Shown here: piece by piece, positions 44,235 to 55,560 of the stretch
Layout: the number at the start of each line of letters is the position of its first letter
How positions within the stretch are numbered: position 1 is the first letter of the stretch
From: Spirochaetota bacterium
GTDB taxonomy: Bacteria; Spirochaetota; UBA4802; JAKQUI01
NCBI GenBank assembly: GCA_029562645.1
Contig: JAKQUI010000001.1
Span: 1 to 64,000 of the forward strand
Length of the DNA stretch: 64,000 nt
Direction of reading: 5' to 3'
The notes under the pieces: generated by a model
The model's database searches: none
The model's input: the letters and a program-made list of their open reading frames with translations, nothing else
What the model was told of the DNA's origin: nothing
Made by a program: the position numbers and the translations under genes

Positions 44235-45904
44235 GCGAGTTCCCTCATGATGGTCTCCTTCACCGATTTGCCGCGCGGGACCATGGGATACACGTTCTCC
44301 TCGCGCTCCACGCGGAAGTCGATGATAATGGGCCGGTCCGTGATCGACAACGCGCGCTCGATCGCGGGCGCCACCTCCGTTTTCTGCTCGACCCGGATGC
44401 CCGCCGCGCCATAGGCCTCGGCGAGCTTCACGAAATCGGGCGCAAAACTGATGCAGGTGTTCGAGTAGCGGCGGTCGAAGAAAAGCTGCTGCCACTGGCG
44501 CACCATCCCCAGAAACCCGTTGTTCAGTATGGCGATGATCACCGGCAGCCGGTGCTGCACCGCGACGATGAGCTCCTGGATGTTCATCTGGATCGAACCG
44601 TCGCCGGCGATGTCGATCACGCGCTTGTCGGGCCGCGCGAGCTGCGCGCCGATGGCCGCGGGAAAGCCGAAGCCCATCGTCCCGAGCCCCCCAGACGAGA
44701 TGAACGAACGCGGCTCCGTGTACGTATAGAACTGCGCCGCCCACATCTGGTTCTGCCCCACCTCGGTGGTGATAACGGCGTCGCCCTTCGTCAGCTCGTA
44801 AATCTGTTCGATCACGTACTGCGGCTTGATCACGCCATCGCGATCGTCATAGGTGAGCGGGTGCTTGTCGCGCATATCGGCGATGTGCGCGACCCACTCC
44901 CCGATCTCCGGGGGGTTCACCTCTTTCGTCATGGCGGCGAGCACATGCCGGCAATCGCCGACGATGGGAACGTCCACCTTCACGTTCTTGCTCACCGACG
45001 CGGGATCGATGTCGATGTGGATCACCTTCGCGTGCGGGATAAACTCGTCTATCTTGCCGGTCACGCGGTCGTCGAAGCGCGCGCCCACCGCGATCAACAG
45101 ATCGCTCTGGTGCACGGCATGGTTCGCAAAATAGGTTCCGTGCATCCCCAACATCTGCAGCGATAGCGGGTCGGTCTCGGGGAACGTGCCCAATCCCAAC
45201 AGCGTCGTGGTGATGGGAATGCCCGTCTTGTGCACGAAGTCGCGCAGCTCGCCGGACGCATTGGAGATGATCACGCCGCCTCCGGCATACACGATGGGCC
45301 GCTTCGCCTGCTCGATGAGCCGGCACGCGCGCGCGATTTGGACCGGATGGCCCTGGTACACCGGCTTGTAGCTCCTGATGTCGACCTTGTCCGGGTACAC
45401 GAACTCGGTATCGGCGTTCGATATGTCGACGGGCACGTCGATAACAACCGGTCCCGGCCGTCCGGTCGATGCGATATAGAAGGCCTCCTTGATGATTCGC
45501 GCCAGATCCTTCACGTCCTGCACAAGATAATTGTGCTTGGTGATCGAGCGCGTAATGCCCGTGATATCGGCCTCCTGGAAGGCGTCATTGCCGATCAGGT
45601 CGGTTGACACCTGGCCGGTGATGCACACCAGCGGAACCGAGTCCATGTTGGCCGTCGCGATGCCCGTGACCAGGTTGGTCGCGCCGGGACCGGAGGTCGC
45701 AATCACCACGCCCACCTTGCCCGATGCGCGCGCGTAACCGTCGGCGGCGTGCACCGCGCCCTGCTCGTGACGCGTGAGGATGAACGTGAACGGCGCATTG
45801 AAGATGTGATGAAAAATGGGAATCACCACGCCGCCGGGATACCCGAACATGTATTCAACGCCTTCTTTCTTTAAACACTCGATGATGATCTCTGCGCCCT
45901 TCAT
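44231..45904 (-). CDS. ilvB: Acetolactate synthase catalytic subunit
   Basis: A 557-aa ThDP enzyme making acetolactate from two pyruvates. The N-terminus reads [21 protein letters not shown] with the catalytic-Glu region [16 protein letters not shown] and [13 protein letters not shown]. The C-terminal ThDP/Mg motif is [12 protein letters not shown] to ILNNGFLG. The start is the ATG at 45904; a longer frame upstream overlaps the start of the large kinase gene in another frame and is not supported. A well-placed TTGACA promoter lies about 40 nt upstream. Confidence 0.96.
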   Translation of the reverse strand: MKGAEIIIECLKKEGVEYMFGYPGGVVIPIFHHIFNAPFTFILTRHEQGAVHAADGYARASGKVGVVIATSGPGATNLVTGIATANMDSVPLVCITGQVSTDLIGNDAFQEADITGITRSITKHNYLVQDVKDLARIIKEAFYIASTGRPGPVVIDVPVDISNADTEFVYPDKVDIRSYKPVYQGHPVQIARACRLIEQAKRPIVYAGGGVIISNASGELRDFVHKTGIPITTTLLGLGTFPETDPLSLQMLGMHGTYFANHAVHQSDLLIAVGARFDDRVTGKIDEFIPHAKVIHIDIDPASVSKNVKVDVPIVGDCRHVLAAMTKEVNPPEIGEWVAHIADMRDKHPLTYDDRDGVIKPQYVIEQIYELTKGDAVITTEVGQNQMWAAQFYTYTEPRSFISSGGLGTMGFGFPAAIGAQLARPDKRVIDIAGDGSIQMNIQELIVAVQHRLPVIIAILNNGFLGMVRQWQQLFFDRRYSNTCISFAPDFVKLAEAYGAAGIRVEQKTEVAPAIERALSITDRPIIIDFRVEREENVYPMVPRGKSVKETIMRELA

Positions 45905-45943
45905 ATGCTCTCGCTGTAAAAATTCATTGAAAAATAGCGTTGG

Positions 45944-45972
45944 AGTATTATTATCGCAATCGGCACTGTCAA
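45944..45972 (-). promoter_or_regulatory. Sigma-70-like promoter of ilvBN
   Basis: On the minus strand, TTGACA (45967-45972) and AATACT (45944-45949) are exactly 17 nt apart, about 40 nt upstream of the ilvB ATG. This region is divergent with the large kinase gene. No attenuator-like leader was seen in the short 5' leader. Confidence 0.6.
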
Positions 45973-46003
45973 CATATTTTTTTTGCAAAGGACGCCGCGG
46001 CCC

Positions 46004-49000
46004 ATGTACCAGATCGGAGCGCCGGTCGGTCAATTCCGGATCATCGAAGCCATCGCGGAGAGCTACAAATCGGAGCTCTATCGCGCCGAGCACGCCGGCG
46101 GCACGGTCCGCCTCAAGGCGCTCAAGAGCGTCCGCCGCGTCCCCGCCGTACGGGCGCAAATACGGCAGGAATACGCCGCCATCCGCGACATCAACTGCGC
46201 CGGGGTGGTCCGCGCGCTCGACCTTATCGAGGACAATGACACGGTCGTGTTCGTCCACGAGGACTACGAGGGGGTCCCGCTGCTGTCGCATCTGCGGGGC
46301 GCGCCAATCGGGCTCGACGCGCTCCTGCGCATCGCCGCGCGGACCGCGACCGTTCTCGGCGAGGTCCACCGGCGAAACGTCGTTCACCGCGACATCAAGC
46401 CGCACAACATCATCATCACCGGCGATCTCGACACCGACCCGACAGTTCTGGTGACCGACTTCGGCATCGGAGTGATCCTCGACGGCGAGATTCAGGACAT
46501 CTACAACCTGAACGTGATCAAGGGGCGCCTCCCGTATCTCTCTCCGGAACAAACCGGCCGCATGAACCGCCCGGTCGACTACCGCACCGACCTGTACTCA
46601 CTGGGCATCGTCCTCTACGAGCTCGCCACCGGGACCGTCCCGTTCCGATCGACCGATCCGCTGGTCATCATCCATTCACACATGGCGAAAGATCCCGTGG
46701 ACCCCGCGCGGATCAACCCCGAGCTCCCACCGGTCGTGTCGCGCATCATCCTGCGGCTCCTGGCGAAGGGGCCGGAGGACCGGTACCAGAACGCGCTGGG
46801 ACTCGCGCACGACCTCGAGGAGTGCATCGCACAACGCGCCCGGGCCGGGCGGATCGCCGACTTCACCCTGTGCACGCGCGACATCTCAGAGCGGTTCAAT
46901 CTCCCGCAGAAGATCTTCGGCCGCCAGCGGGAGATCGCCGCGCTCCTGGAGGCCTTCGGCCGCGTGAGCGAAGGGTCTCGCGAGCTCGTGCTTGTCTCCG
47001 GTCCGCCCGGCATCGGAAAAACCATGCTCATCCACGAGATACATAAGCCGATCGTCTCGCGTCATGGGTATTTCTTCTCGGGAAAGTTCGACCAGCTCCG
47101 TCGCGACGTTCCCTACAGCTCGGTCATCCAGGCCTTTCAGTCGCTCGTCCGGCAGATCCTCGCCGAGGGCAGCGAGCGCGTCGACCGGTGGCGGCAGCGC
47201 GTGGTCGAGGCGGTCGATGGCGATATCGGGCTCATCACGGCGCTCATCCCCGAGCTCGAGCACCTGGTGGGCGCGCACGACGATCCGCCGGCCCTCGCCG
47301 GCGAGGAGGCGCTCATTCACTTCCAGGCGGCGTTTCGTCGATTCACGGGCGTGTTCGCGCGCGCCGAGCACCCCCTGGCGGTCTTCCTGGACGACATGCA
47401 ATGGGCCGATCCCGGCAGTCTCGCGCTTGTCGGCGCGCTCGCGTCCGATCCGGAGCTCTCGCACCTCTTCTTCATCCTATCGTACCGAAACACCGAGGTC
47501 GGCGAGTCCCACCCCCTGATGAACCTGGTCTCCGCAGCGCACGCCGCCGGCGTGCGGATCAACGCCCTCGAGGTGCCGCCGCTCTCGACGAGTGACGTGA
47601 ACGACTTCGCCGCGAATTTCCTGCGGCGCAGCGACGAGCGCACGACCGAGTTGGCCTCCCTGGTCCACCGGAAGACCGGCGGGAACCCGTTCTTCATCAA
47701 CCAGTTCCTGAAAACGCTCTACGAGGAGCGCTATATCAGGTTCGATCCCGCGCGGGGTTGGTCGTGGGACATCGGCGTCATCAACGCCATGATGGTCAGC
47801 GACAATGTCGTCGAGTTCATGCTCGACCGCATCGCGCGGCTCCCCGAGGACGCCCGGCAGGTGCTCAAGATCTGCGCGTGCATCGGCAACCGCTTCGAGT
47901 TGGAGACCGTGGCCGTGATCATCGACCGCTCCCTCGACGAGACCCTGTCCCTGCTGGGAATCGCGTTAAACGAAACCCTGATTAGCGCCGAGAGCTCGCT
48001 CTATCGCTTCTTCCACGATCGCATCCAGGAGGCGGCCTACGCCATGCTCACCCCGGCGGAGAAGGGCCGGCTGCATTACCGCATCGGGCGTCTGGCGCTG
48101 GAGCGGACGGGCCCCGACGAGCTGCGCGACCGCATCTTTTACATCGTGGACCATCTCAATTACGACCCGTCGATCGCCTCCGACACGCGCGAGCGCAGGG
48201 ACATCGCGCGGCTCAACCTCATCGCGGGGCGCAAATCGAGCGCCTCGGCCGCCTACGACGCCGCGCTCCACTACTATGGCGCGGGGATCTCGCTTCTGGA
48301 CGACGCCGCTTGGAGCGAGGCATACGACCTCGCGATCGCCCTCCACGTGGCCGCCGGCGAGGCGTGCTATCTTACCGGCGCGCACGGCCGGATGGACTCC
48401 CTCTTCCAGACCGCGTTTTCGCACGCCCGCTCGCCGTTCGACCTCGCGCGCGCACACGAGTTACTTATCAACCGGTTCACGGTGCAGCACCGGCACCGCG
48501 AGGCGCTCGCGCACGGGCTGGCGGTCCTTGCGGAGATGGGGCTGCGGATGCCAGCGCGCGCGGGCGCGGCGACCCTTCTGGCCGCGCTCGTCCCGGTTCG
48601 GCTGCGCTTGCTGTTCAGGCGCGACGAGCGGATCATGAACGCGGCCCCGATGAGCGACGAGCGCGTTTCCGCCATTACGCGAATTCTCATGGCCTGCTCC
48701 GAGCCCTGTTACCTGGGCGATCCGGCCTATCTCCCGCTCGTGATCCTCCGGTTGGTCTCGTATACGCTGCGCTACGGCACGGCTCCCCATGCCGCATACG
48801 CCTTTGTCGCGTACGGCGTCATCATCTCACAGTTTTTCGGGGACAGCGCGGGCGGATACCGGTTCGGCGAACTCGCCATGCGGCTGCAGGAGCGATCGGG
48901 CGCCCCCGGGCTTCGCGGCCGCATCAACTTTCTTTTTGGCGGCATGATTATCCACTGGAGGCGCCCGCTCGCCGATTCGCTCCCCATTCTGCTCGACGGC

Positions 49001-51187
49001 TATCGCAGCGCCATCGACAGCGGCGACCTTTCGTTCGCATCGTACAACCTGACCAATTACCTTTACAATGCGCTCTACGCCTCCACGCCGCTTCCGGAAC
49101 TCATCGTTCGATACGGCCGCCACCTCGAAGACATACGGAAATTCGAGCGGCTCATCGGGACAACCGATTTCGCGCTCTGGCACCAGCTGGTATGCGCCCT
49201 GATGCAAACCCCGGAAAGCGCCGGCGACGCCGCGGGACACCTGTACCACGACCCGTCGATCGCGGCCGGCTGGCGCGAGGCGAAGCATGGGTCCATTCTC
49301 GCCGTATACGGGCCCGGACGCCTCGCGCTCCTGTATTGCACCGGGCGGTATGATGACGCGCTGCGCGAGGCGAGGATTCTCGCGCCGTACCAGCGCAACG
49401 TGCTGGGACAATCGTTTTATCCGGAATTTCATTTTCTGTATGCGCTCGCCGCGTGCGCCGCCGCTCCGTCCGCCGACCGCGCCGCGCTCGCCACGGCCCG
49501 GACAGTGGGGCGCCGCCATCGAAAATGGGCGCACCTGGCCCCCGGGAACTACCTGCACCGTTTTCTGCTCATCCAGGGCGAGCTGTCCCGCGTCACGGGG
49601 TCGCGCCGGCGGGACGAGCGCGGGACCCGGCGCACCGCCTCCGAGCTCTATGAGCGCGCCCTCGACATGGCGCGCCGGTCCGGCCACACGCGCGATTCGG
49701 CCATCGTCTGCGAGTGCGCGGGGCGTCATCACCTGCGGCGCGGCAACCGCGCCCTCGCGTCGCTCTATCTCGCGGCGGCCGCCGGCGCCTACGCCGCCTG
49801 GGGCGCCGCGTCGATTGCGGACAACGTGCGAACGCGCTTCGGCGGCCTGCTCGCGCATGAAGCGCGGCCATCAACCCCCGAAGGGGCGCGCACGCTTCGC
49901 CCGGATGCGCGCAGCGTCGATCTGGCGACAATCATGAAGACCTCGCAGGCCCTCACCAGCGAAATCGACCTGGGGAACCTGCTCCGCCAAATCCTGGAGT
50001 TCGCCATCGAAAATGCGGGCGCATCCTACGGCGCGCTCATCCTCGAGGACCCGTCCGCGGGCGATCCCCCGCGCCTCGTCATCCGCGCGCAGGGCGGCGT
50101 GCACGAACCGATCAGGACCATGCTCGAGGAGCCGGTGGACACGGGCGCGGCGGTCTCCGCCTCCGTGGTGAACTACGTGTACCGGACACGCGACACGGTC
50201 ATCCTCGGCGACGCCGGCGCGGAGGGCATGTTTGCGACCGACCCCGTCATCATCATGCGCCGCGCGAAATCGGTCCTGTGCGCGCCCATCGTCTACCAGC
50301 AAAAGCTCTCGGGGATCATCTATCTGGAAAACAGCCTCGCGCCCGACGTATTCACGCCGGAACGGCTCGAGCTGCTCGGCATGCTGTCCGCACACGCCGC
50401 CATCTCCATCGAAAATGCGCTGCTCCTGGACGAGCGGGAGCGAACGGCGCGCCTCAGGCGCGAGATGGAGATCGCCGCGAACATCCAGCGCATGCTCCTG
50501 CCCGCCGCGCCCGCGCTCGACGGCTTCGAGATCGCCGCGCACATGCAGCCGGCGGAAAACGTCGGCGGCGACTACTACGACATCATCACGGAGCGGGGGG
50601 TCACCTGGATCATCATCGGGGACGTTTCGGGGCACGGCCTCAATTCCGGCCTGGTGATGATGATGGTGCAGACCGCCATCCACGTGCTGCTTCGCGACGA
50701 TCCGTTCATCATGCCCGACGAGCTCCTGACCACCGTGAACCGGACGGTGAGCGACAACCTCAACAAAATATCGGACAGCAAATACATGACGATAACGGCG
50801 CTGCGCTACGACGCCGACGGCGCCTTCGTGTATTCCGGGCTCCACCTGGACATCATCGTGCGCCGGGCGGCCACGCGCGCCGTCGAGGCCGTGAAGACCG
50901 ACGGCCGCTGGATCGGCTTTCCCGACGAGATTTATCCCGCCGAGGTCCGCGCCGCGAACAATGTCCTGCGGCTGTCCCCGGGCGACACCATGCTGCTGTA
51001 CACCGACGGGGTCACGGACGCGATCGTCTCCGACGACCGGCGGCTGAACATCGAAGGGCTTATGGACATCGTGCGCGCATGGGATGGAAGCGGGCCGCGC
51101 GCGCTGTGCGACGCGATCGTCGGTGCGGTCCGCGCCTGCCGGACCCACGACGATGTGACCCTGCTCGCGGTGCGGCGGCTTCCCTAA
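46004..51187 (+). CDS. Ser/Thr kinase - AAA ATPase - GAF - PP2C (SpoIIE) signalling protein
   Basis: A 1727-aa multidomain protein. Residues about 8-270 are a Hanks-type kinase, with [11 protein letters not shown], the DFG block DFGIG, and SPEQ. An AAA/STAND-like ATPase follows, with the P-loop GPPGIGKT near residues 333-340 and LDDMQWADP as Walker B. A long helical TPR/transducer region spans about 620-1300. A GAF domain lies at about 1309-1480. A PP2C/SpoIIE phosphatase covers about 1489-1727, with [14 protein letters not shown] and YTDGVTDA. It thus combines kinase, ATP-driven scaffold, sensor and phosphatase. I favour the ATG at 46004; a TTG at 45983 is also in frame. It ends 4 nt into the convergent M23 gene. 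Confidence 0.9.
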   Translation: MYQIGAPVGQFRIIEAIAESYKSELYRAEHAGGTVRLKALKSVRRVPAVRAQIRQEYAAIRDINCAGVVRALDLIEDNDTVVFVHEDYEGVPLLSHLRGAPIGLDALLRIAARTATVLGEVHRRNVVHRDIKPHNIIITGDLDTDPTVLVTDFGIGVILDGEIQDIYNLNVIKGRLPYLSPEQTGRMNRPVDYRTDLYSLGIVLYELATGTVPFRSTDPLVIIHSHMAKDPVDPARINPELPPVVSRIILRLLAKGPEDRYQNALGLAHDLEECIAQRARAGRIADFTLCTRDISERFNLPQKIFGRQREIAALLEAFGRVSEGSRELVLVSGPPGIGKTMLIHEIHKPIVSRHGYFFSGKFDQLRRDVPYSSVIQAFQSLVRQILAEGSERVDRWRQRVVEAVDGDIGLITALIPELEHLVGAHDDPPALAGEEALIHFQAAFRRFTGVFARAEHPLAVFLDDMQWADPGSLALVGALASDPELSHLFFILSYRNTEVGESHPLMNLVSAAHAAGVRINALEVPPLSTSDVNDFAANFLRRSDERTTELASLVHRKTGGNPFFINQFLKTLYEERYIRFDPARGWSWDIGVINAMMVSDNVVEFMLDRIARLPEDARQVLKICACIGNRFELETVAVIIDRSLDETLSLLGIALNETLISAESSLYRFFHDRIQEAAYAMLTPAEKGRLHYRIGRLALERTGPDELRDRIFYIVDHLNYDPSIASDTRERRDIARLNLIAGRKSSASAAYDAALHYYGAGISLLDDAAWSEAYDLAIALHVAAGEACYLTGAHGRMDSLFQTAFSHARSPFDLARAHELLINRFTVQHRHREALAHGLAVLAEMGLRMPARAGAATLLAALVPVRLRLLFRRDERIMNAAPMSDERVSAITRILMACSEPCYLGDPAYLPLVILRLVSYTLRYGTAPHAAYAFVAYGVIISQFFGDSAGGYRFGELAMRLQERSGAPGLRGRINFLFGGMIIHWRRPLADSLPILLDGYRSAIDSGDLSFASYNLTNYLYNALYASTPLPELIVRYGRHLEDIRKFERLIGTTDFALWHQLVCALMQTPESAGDAAGHLYHDPSIAAGWREAKHGSILAVYGPGRLALLYCTGRYDDALREARILAPYQRNVLGQSFYPEFHFLYALAACAAAPSADRAALATARTVGRRHRKWAHLAPGNYLHRFLLIQGELSRVTGSRRRDERGTRRTASELYERALDMARRSGHTRDSAIVCECAGRHHLRRGNRALASLYLAAAAGAYAAWGAASIADNVRTRFGGLLAHEARPSTPEGARTLRPDARSVDLATIMKTSQALTSEIDLGNLLRQILEFAIENAGASYGALILEDPSAGDPPRLVIRAQGGVHEPIRTMLEEPVDTGAAVSASVVNYVYRTRDTVILGDAGAEGMFATDPVIIMRRAKSVLCAPIVYQQKLSGIIYLENSLAPDVFTPERLELLGMLSAHAAISIENALLLDERERTARLRREMEIAANIQRMLLPAAPALDGFEIAAHMQPAENVGGDYYDIITERGVTWIIIGDVSGHGLNSGLVMMMVQTAIHVLLRDDPFIMPDELLTTVNRTVSDNLNKISDSKYMTITALRYDADGAFVYSGLHLDIIVRRAATRAVEAVKTDGRWIGFPDEIYPAEVRAANNVLRLSPGDTMLLYTDGVTDAIVSDDRRLNIEGLMDIVRAWDGSGPRALCDAIVGAVRACRTHDDVTLLAVRRLP

Positions 51188-52986
51188 AAGGCCACAAGCG
51201 AGCGCAGGATTCCCTCGTTCCCGGCGCGATCCCGGCAGCGGACGAGCAGATGATGGACGCCGCGCGCAAGGTGCTCCCGCGGCAGCTCGATTTCGATCCA
51301 CATCCGGTCCCGATCGTACGAAACGGCAAGGGGCTCGCCGTCGACGAGACAAACGATGGATCCGTGGTCCAGCCCTGAGATCCGATCGGCCAGGCACACC
51401 CGCACGAAGCGCGCGCCGTCCCGGTCCTCGAAGAGCTCGTGCGTTGGCGGCAACACCACGTCGGGCGGCGCGTCGTCGCGCACCAGCGCAAGCATGCCAA
51501 GCGTCTTTGTCTGCGCGACGAAGGCGTCGGCGCGCGGATCATACCGCGTCGGGTGCGACCGGGGAAGGCCGCCGTCGTACCAGCTGCACACGACATATCG
51601 CCCGCTCCCCGCATCGGAGACCTTCGGCGGCCGCTTCAACGACACGACGGCCGGTTGCGCGCACACCGCATCATCGTGCGCGACGGAAAACAGGCGAACA
51701 ATACCCGCCGCCCCGATCCCGAGCCGTGCGGCCACGCCGTGGCGAATCGACGCATCGCGGATTGGACGCACCGCAAGCCAGGCGTTCGTTCGAAGGCCGC
51801 CCGCCCCCACGCGGATATCGCACCCACCGTCCGGATCGCGCACCGTCGCTCCGCGCGCGCGATCGGCAAACGTTCGTCCCGCCGTGTCGATCGCCAGGGC
51901 ATCGTCGCGCCGCACCGAGAAGGCCAGCTCCGCGGCGTTTCCGGCAAAATCGCGCGCGACGATCCGCACGCGCATGACCGATCCGCCCGACGGAAGGAAC
52001 CCGCCATTGATCATGGCCAGCCCCGCATAGCCCGCCCCGAAGCGGTTCGCCAGGGGATATACGTAGCTCGTCGCGCCGTCGAGACGCAGCTTGGAGGTGT
52101 CGTACAGGTCAATCGCATGACGGTGGTCCCCCCAGCCCACATGGTCGAACACGAGCGCGTAGCGGCTCGCATCATCCACGAAGAGCTCCAGGCGATACAC
52201 CGCGATGCGGTTATCCACGCCCAGCCGGTCGTGGCAGGCGACCTTCAGAAAGGCGGCGCCGTCACGGGGAAGGGGGATGATATCGGTTTCCAGAACATGG
52301 CGCCCGTTTTCGCGCGTTACCCGGTACCGCCGCTCATAGGCCAGGGCGCCACCGGCAAGCGCGCACACAAACACATCGGTGATAATCGGCGCGTCGGCGT
52401 CGCGCACGGGCATGAGGGCGAGCGGATTGGGCGTGCCGCGACCGTCCCGGAACTCGAAGTGCAGGTGCGACACCCCCGATCCCGACTCGCCGCTGTCGGC
52501 AATGCGCTCGCCGCGACGATAGCGGTGCTCGCGACCGGAAAATTCGAGCGTGATATCGTCCGCATTGTAGAGCGCCTTCACGACCGGCACCAGGGCCCCA
52601 AGGCCGTGCCGCGACTCCTCGAAGCCGCCAAGATGCCCGTAGAGCGTCAGGATGCCGCCGCCATGGTCCAGGATGAGCGCGTTCCCGTAGCCGCGTCGCC
52701 ACGACATCAGTCGAACGAGCCGGCCGTCACCGGCCGCCAGCACCGGGAGGCCATTGCGCGTCAGGGTGCTGATGTCGATCCCCTGATGAAGATGCACCGC
52801 GCGCCACTCCCCCAGGGTCCCGGTGAGTCCGGTCGCGACCCCGAGCGGCCACCGGTAGGAGCCGTCCCCGCGCGCCGCGATCGTCCCCGCGCATACCGCG
52901 ACGACGCATGCAAGCGCCCCCGCGATCATCCACCGCCATGTCGTATCCGCACGCATGCGCATATCAGGGCCACGCTTCCGCGGCAT
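51184..52986 (-). CDS. Exported M23 (LytM) peptidase with long C-terminal region
   Basis: A 600-aa protein with an N-terminal hydrophobic signal/anchor (about residues 20-40). The M23 zinc motifs sit at HQGID (residue 67), YGHLGG (118) and HLHFEF (174-179), so it appears catalytic. The remaining 400 residues are beta-rich, with IDTAGRT and VRCRDRAGNE, like repeated immunoglobulin-type modules. It likely cleaves peptidoglycan or an envelope peptide. The ATG at 52986 is used; an in-frame ATG at 52962 and one at 53091 are alternatives without clear ribosome sites. It is divergent from the recombinase. Confidence 0.8.
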   Translation of the reverse strand: MPRKRGPDMRMRADTTWRWMIAGALACVVAVCAGTIAARGDGSYRWPLGVATGLTGTLGEWRAVHLHQGIDISTLTRNGLPVLAAGDGRLVRLMSWRRGYGNALILDHGGGILTLYGHLGGFEESRHGLGALVPVVKALYNADDITLEFSGREHRYRRGERIADSGESGSGVSHLHFEFRDGRGTPNPLALMPVRDADAPIITDVFVCALAGGALAYERRYRVTRENGRHVLETDIIPLPRDGAAFLKVACHDRLGVDNRIAVYRLELFVDDASRYALVFDHVGWGDHRHAIDLYDTSKLRLDGATSYVYPLANRFGAGYAGLAMINGGFLPSGGSVMRVRIVARDFAGNAAELAFSVRRDDALAIDTAGRTFADRARGATVRDPDGGCDIRVGAGGLRTNAWLAVRPIRDASIRHGVAARLGIGAAGIVRLFSVAHDDAVCAQPAVVSLKRPPKVSDAGSGRYVVCSWYDGGLPRSHPTRYDPRADAFVAQTKTLGMLALVRDDAPPDVVLPPTHELFEDRDGARFVRVCLADRISGLDHGSIVCLVDGEPLAVSYDRDRMWIEIELPREHLARGVHHLLVRCRDRAGNEGILRSLVAF

Positions 52987-53113
52987 GTCAAGAAGATGTT
53001 TCCCCCATTCTGCGACGCCATAACGCCGGTCGGAGGCAAAAATGGTCCAATTTCCAGCCTTTGGGGCCGTAGTACGGGTAGAGCGCATCAATCATTGCAT
53101 ACAGGCGGCCGAT

Positions 53114-54190
53114 ATGACCACCAAAACCATCCACATAACCCTGGGGCGCATGGGCGATCGTATTCTGATGCGGTTTCCGTACAATACGGAAGTAATCGCC
53201 GTCATGCGGGGGATTCCCGGTTGCTCATGGGACCGCTCGAACCGCGCCTGGAGCGCCCCCTATTCCGCCGAGAGGCTTGACCAGATCGAGCAAGCTCTAT
53301 CGTCCTACACTCTCATCAATGACGAGACCATGCCCGATTCGGAACAACGACGCCTCGAAGCCCTGCAGCGGTTGGAACGGGAGCTCATTATAAGAAGATA
53401 CAGCCGAAAGACGATCGCCTCCTATCGGCATTACAACCTCGAACTGCTGCGGTTCACCGGAAAACGCCCCGACGGGATCACCAACGACGACATCAAGAAT
53501 TACCTGCGCGACCTGGCCGAGAGCCGCGGAATGGCCGTTTCGACGCTCAATAGCGCCATCAACGCGCTCAAGTTCCATTACGGGACCGTCCGCGGGACGG
53601 ATTTCATCTACGACATCGCGCGCCCCGCAAAGGACAAAAAGCTGCCCATCGTCCTCAGCGCCGACGAGGTGCGGCGCATCATCGGCGCCATCGCGAACCT
53701 CAAGCACCGCACCATCATCATGCTCATCTACTCGGCGGGCCTGCGGCTCGGCGAAGCGATCACGCTCACCGTCCACGATATCGATTTTACGCGCAAAACG
53801 ATCCACATTCGGGGCGCCAAGGGGCGCAAGGACCGCTATTCCCTGTTGTCCGACGCGATTGTCGATACGCTGCGCGCGTACCTGCGCTCCTATCCGCATG
53901 CGCGATGGCTCTTCGAGGGTCAACAACGCGGTCGTCACGTGACCGATCGCACCGTGCAAAAGGTGTTCGAGACCGCCTGTCGGAGGATCAAACTCGGGAA
54001 AAACGCGACGGTGCACACCCTTCGCCACAGTTTCGCGACTCATTTGCTCGAGAAAGGCATCGATCTGCGGTATATTCAGGAGCTGTTAGGGCATGCGAGC
54101 TGCAAAACGACGGAAATCTACACGCATGTGAGCAATCGAAGGCTCAACGCGATCAAAAGCCCGCTTGATGACATCATAAATGGCCCGTAG
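53114..54190 (+). CDS. XerC/D-like tyrosine recombinase with extra N-terminal domain
   Basis: A 358-aa tyrosine recombinase. The catalytic residues are R211 (SAGLRLGEAI), H301/R304 (HTLRHSFATHLLEKG), H327 (LLGHASCKTT) and nucleophile Y336 (IYTHV). Residues 80-165 form the SAM-like core-binding domain. Before it, residues 1-65 (HITLGRMGDRILMRFPYN) form an extra domain with a HARP-like pattern around GCSWDRSNRAWSAPY. All active-site residues are present, so it is probably functional. No direct repeats that could be att sites are visible nearby. The ATG at 53114 follows GGCGGCC; an in-frame start at 53042 is possible. Confidence 0.9.
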   Translation: MTTKTIHITLGRMGDRILMRFPYNTEVIAVMRGIPGCSWDRSNRAWSAPYSAERLDQIEQALSSYTLINDETMPDSEQRRLEALQRLERELIIRRYSRKTIASYRHYNLELLRFTGKRPDGITNDDIKNYLRDLAESRGMAVSTLNSAINALKFHYGTVRGTDFIYDIARPAKDKKLPIVLSADEVRRIIGAIANLKHRTIIMLIYSAGLRLGEAITLTVHDIDFTRKTIHIRGAKGRKDRYSLLSDAIVDTLRAYLRSYPHARWLFEGQQRGRHVTDRTVQKVFETACRRIKLGKNATVHTLRHSFATHLLEKGIDLRYIQELLGHASCKTTEIYTHVSNRRLNAIKSPLDDIINGP

Positions 54191-54283
54191 GCGCTCGATG
54201 CAGTGGTGTAGTGGAAATTGGCTTGTGTTGAGGACTTTTTTACGTTCGGAAGGGAAAACAACGGCGCATGCATCGCGCCAATT

Positions 54284-54311
54284 AAAAAGGCGGACTGCAG
54301 TCCGCCTTTTT
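54284..54311. terminator. Bidirectional terminator (perfect 28-bp palindrome)
   Basis: AAAAAGGCGGACTG pairs with CAGTCCGCCTTTTT: a perfect inverted repeat with A-tract on one side and T-tract on the other. It serves as an intrinsic terminator for both the recombinase (plus strand) and the lysine-rich gene (minus strand). Confidence 0.9.
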
Positions 54312-54331
54312 GAAATACAGAAGGCGTAGTG

Positions 54332-54421
54332 CTATTTCTTTTTCTTCTTTGCAGCCTTCTTCGTGGTCTTCTTCGCTGCTTTCTTTACGGTCTTCTTCTT
54401 GGTGGTTTTTTTGGTCGCCAT
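54332..54421 (-). CDS. 29-codon lysine-rich, histone-H1-tail-like small protein
   Basis: A minus-strand gene of 29 residues with ATG at 54419-54421 and TAG at 54332-54334. It begins MATKKTTKKKTVKKAAK and is built of KKTT/KKAA blocks: 16 of 29 residues are Lys and the rest are Thr, Ala, Val and Met. It resembles C-terminal tails of bacterial histone-H1-like proteins, so it may bind DNA or RNA; this is by composition only. AGGAGA lies 7 nt before the ATG, and a perfect terminator follows 20 nt after the stop, which strongly supports a real gene. The upstream 120 nt are extremely A/T-rich. Automated gene callers would miss it. Confidence 0.75.
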   Translation of the reverse strand: MATKKTTKKKTVKKAAKKTTKKAAKKKKK

Positions 54422-55560
54422 TGTTCTTCTCCTGAAATTGTTTTTTTATAACTCCACTTTTTCATTTAATCGTTTACTATTGATTTTTTTTCAACAACTA
54501 TTTGTATTTTTTAAAAATTTTTTTTCATTTTTTGTTTTTCCCTTCTCACGCGCAATCATTTCATTCGCATCTTCATGTCATCATGAAGAATGAAAATCAT
54601 CCGATGCGTACGCGTGCGATGCGAGATCATCGCGCGTGAGATGCGTAAAAAGAATTTTCATGCATGATGATCGCGCTCACATCGAGGATCCAGCGCTTCA
54701 TTATGCTTTACTACGCCTCCATTGAGCCCATTGGCGCCGCGTCCTTCGCGATTTCCCGATCGAATGATGATCATCATGCCGACTGAAGAGTAAATCGAAC
54801 GCAAAAATTCATTGTAATCGATCATCAAGCATCGAAAAACTCGTTCAGGCATGCCTCTCGAGCCCTTTTCACGCTGAAAATTGCTCCGTGAACAAGAAAA
54901 TGAGATACATGATCCAATTTTTTCATCATTTAACCGCTATACCATGCATCAATCGGTCGTCATGATGAGTATGAAAAGATTTTCAGGGTCACGAATCGCT
55001 GTTTTCGGTGTTTTCATCGACATCAATAGCGCCACGTGATGCGATCATCGACCGTTTGGGGTGATCACAACGATTTTCTCGAGATAAAACGCGACTCGAA
55101 CGGCGCGATGCGCCATTATATCGCGCCACATGCGGGCTCATGCTGAATCTGCAGGCATCCATACGGCCATGAAGCGGATTCGAGCGTCTTCGTGCTCCCT
55201 CGCAGTGCGGGTGCGCGAGCACAGAATCACGCATGTTCGTTTACCCATCATCCCGATGGATCGCGCCAAACGCGCCTAGATCGGCCATTATCTCAAAAAT
55301 TGGATGCCCTGCGGGATATTTCACATATATCCCCACCCCATCAGCAGCTTAGGCCCATCGAAACGCCATCGAAACGCCTGATCGCGGATTGTTCCTTCGC
55401 CAATGCATCATTTCAAGCCGGCGCACGCAAACGGAGCCCCTCCAGACGACCCTCGATCAGGTAAAATATTGTTGACCAAATATCCGCCCCCGGATAGCTT
55501 CAATTATTACACCAGCACTGCCGTTGTATTCATTCAAAGACAAATCTGTACGGGTCTGCA
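54422..55560. other. Long AT-rich region without convincing genes
   Basis: About 1.14 kb. 54440-54540 is strongly A/T-tracted, likely the promoter of the lysine-rich gene. A perfect hairpin CTTCATG/CATGAAG lies at 54571-54588 and a perfect 14-bp palindrome ATGATGATCATCAT at 54764-54777. Short ATGATC/GATCATC words recur. About 55150-55210 resembles a dispersed repeat of the GCGAGGGAGC type. Small frames of 64-90 codons on both strands have no ribosome sites or recognisable products, so I do not call them genes. The region may be a decayed insertion next to the recombinase. Confidence 0.5.

Noticed and set aside
44231-46552. Upstream extension of ilvB
   Set aside because: It would run past the promoter and into the divergent kinase gene; the ATG at 45904 is followed by the normal IlvB start.
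54658-55234. Small frames of 64-90 codons in the AT-rich region
   Set aside because: No ribosome sites, no family likeness; one at 54989-55234 reads like the translation of a dispersed repeat.
54601-55460. Cluster of 13 GATC sites, considered as an origin-like region
   Set aside because: GATC is also frequent in the coding parts of this window, and no DnaA boxes or dnaA/dnaN genes are near.
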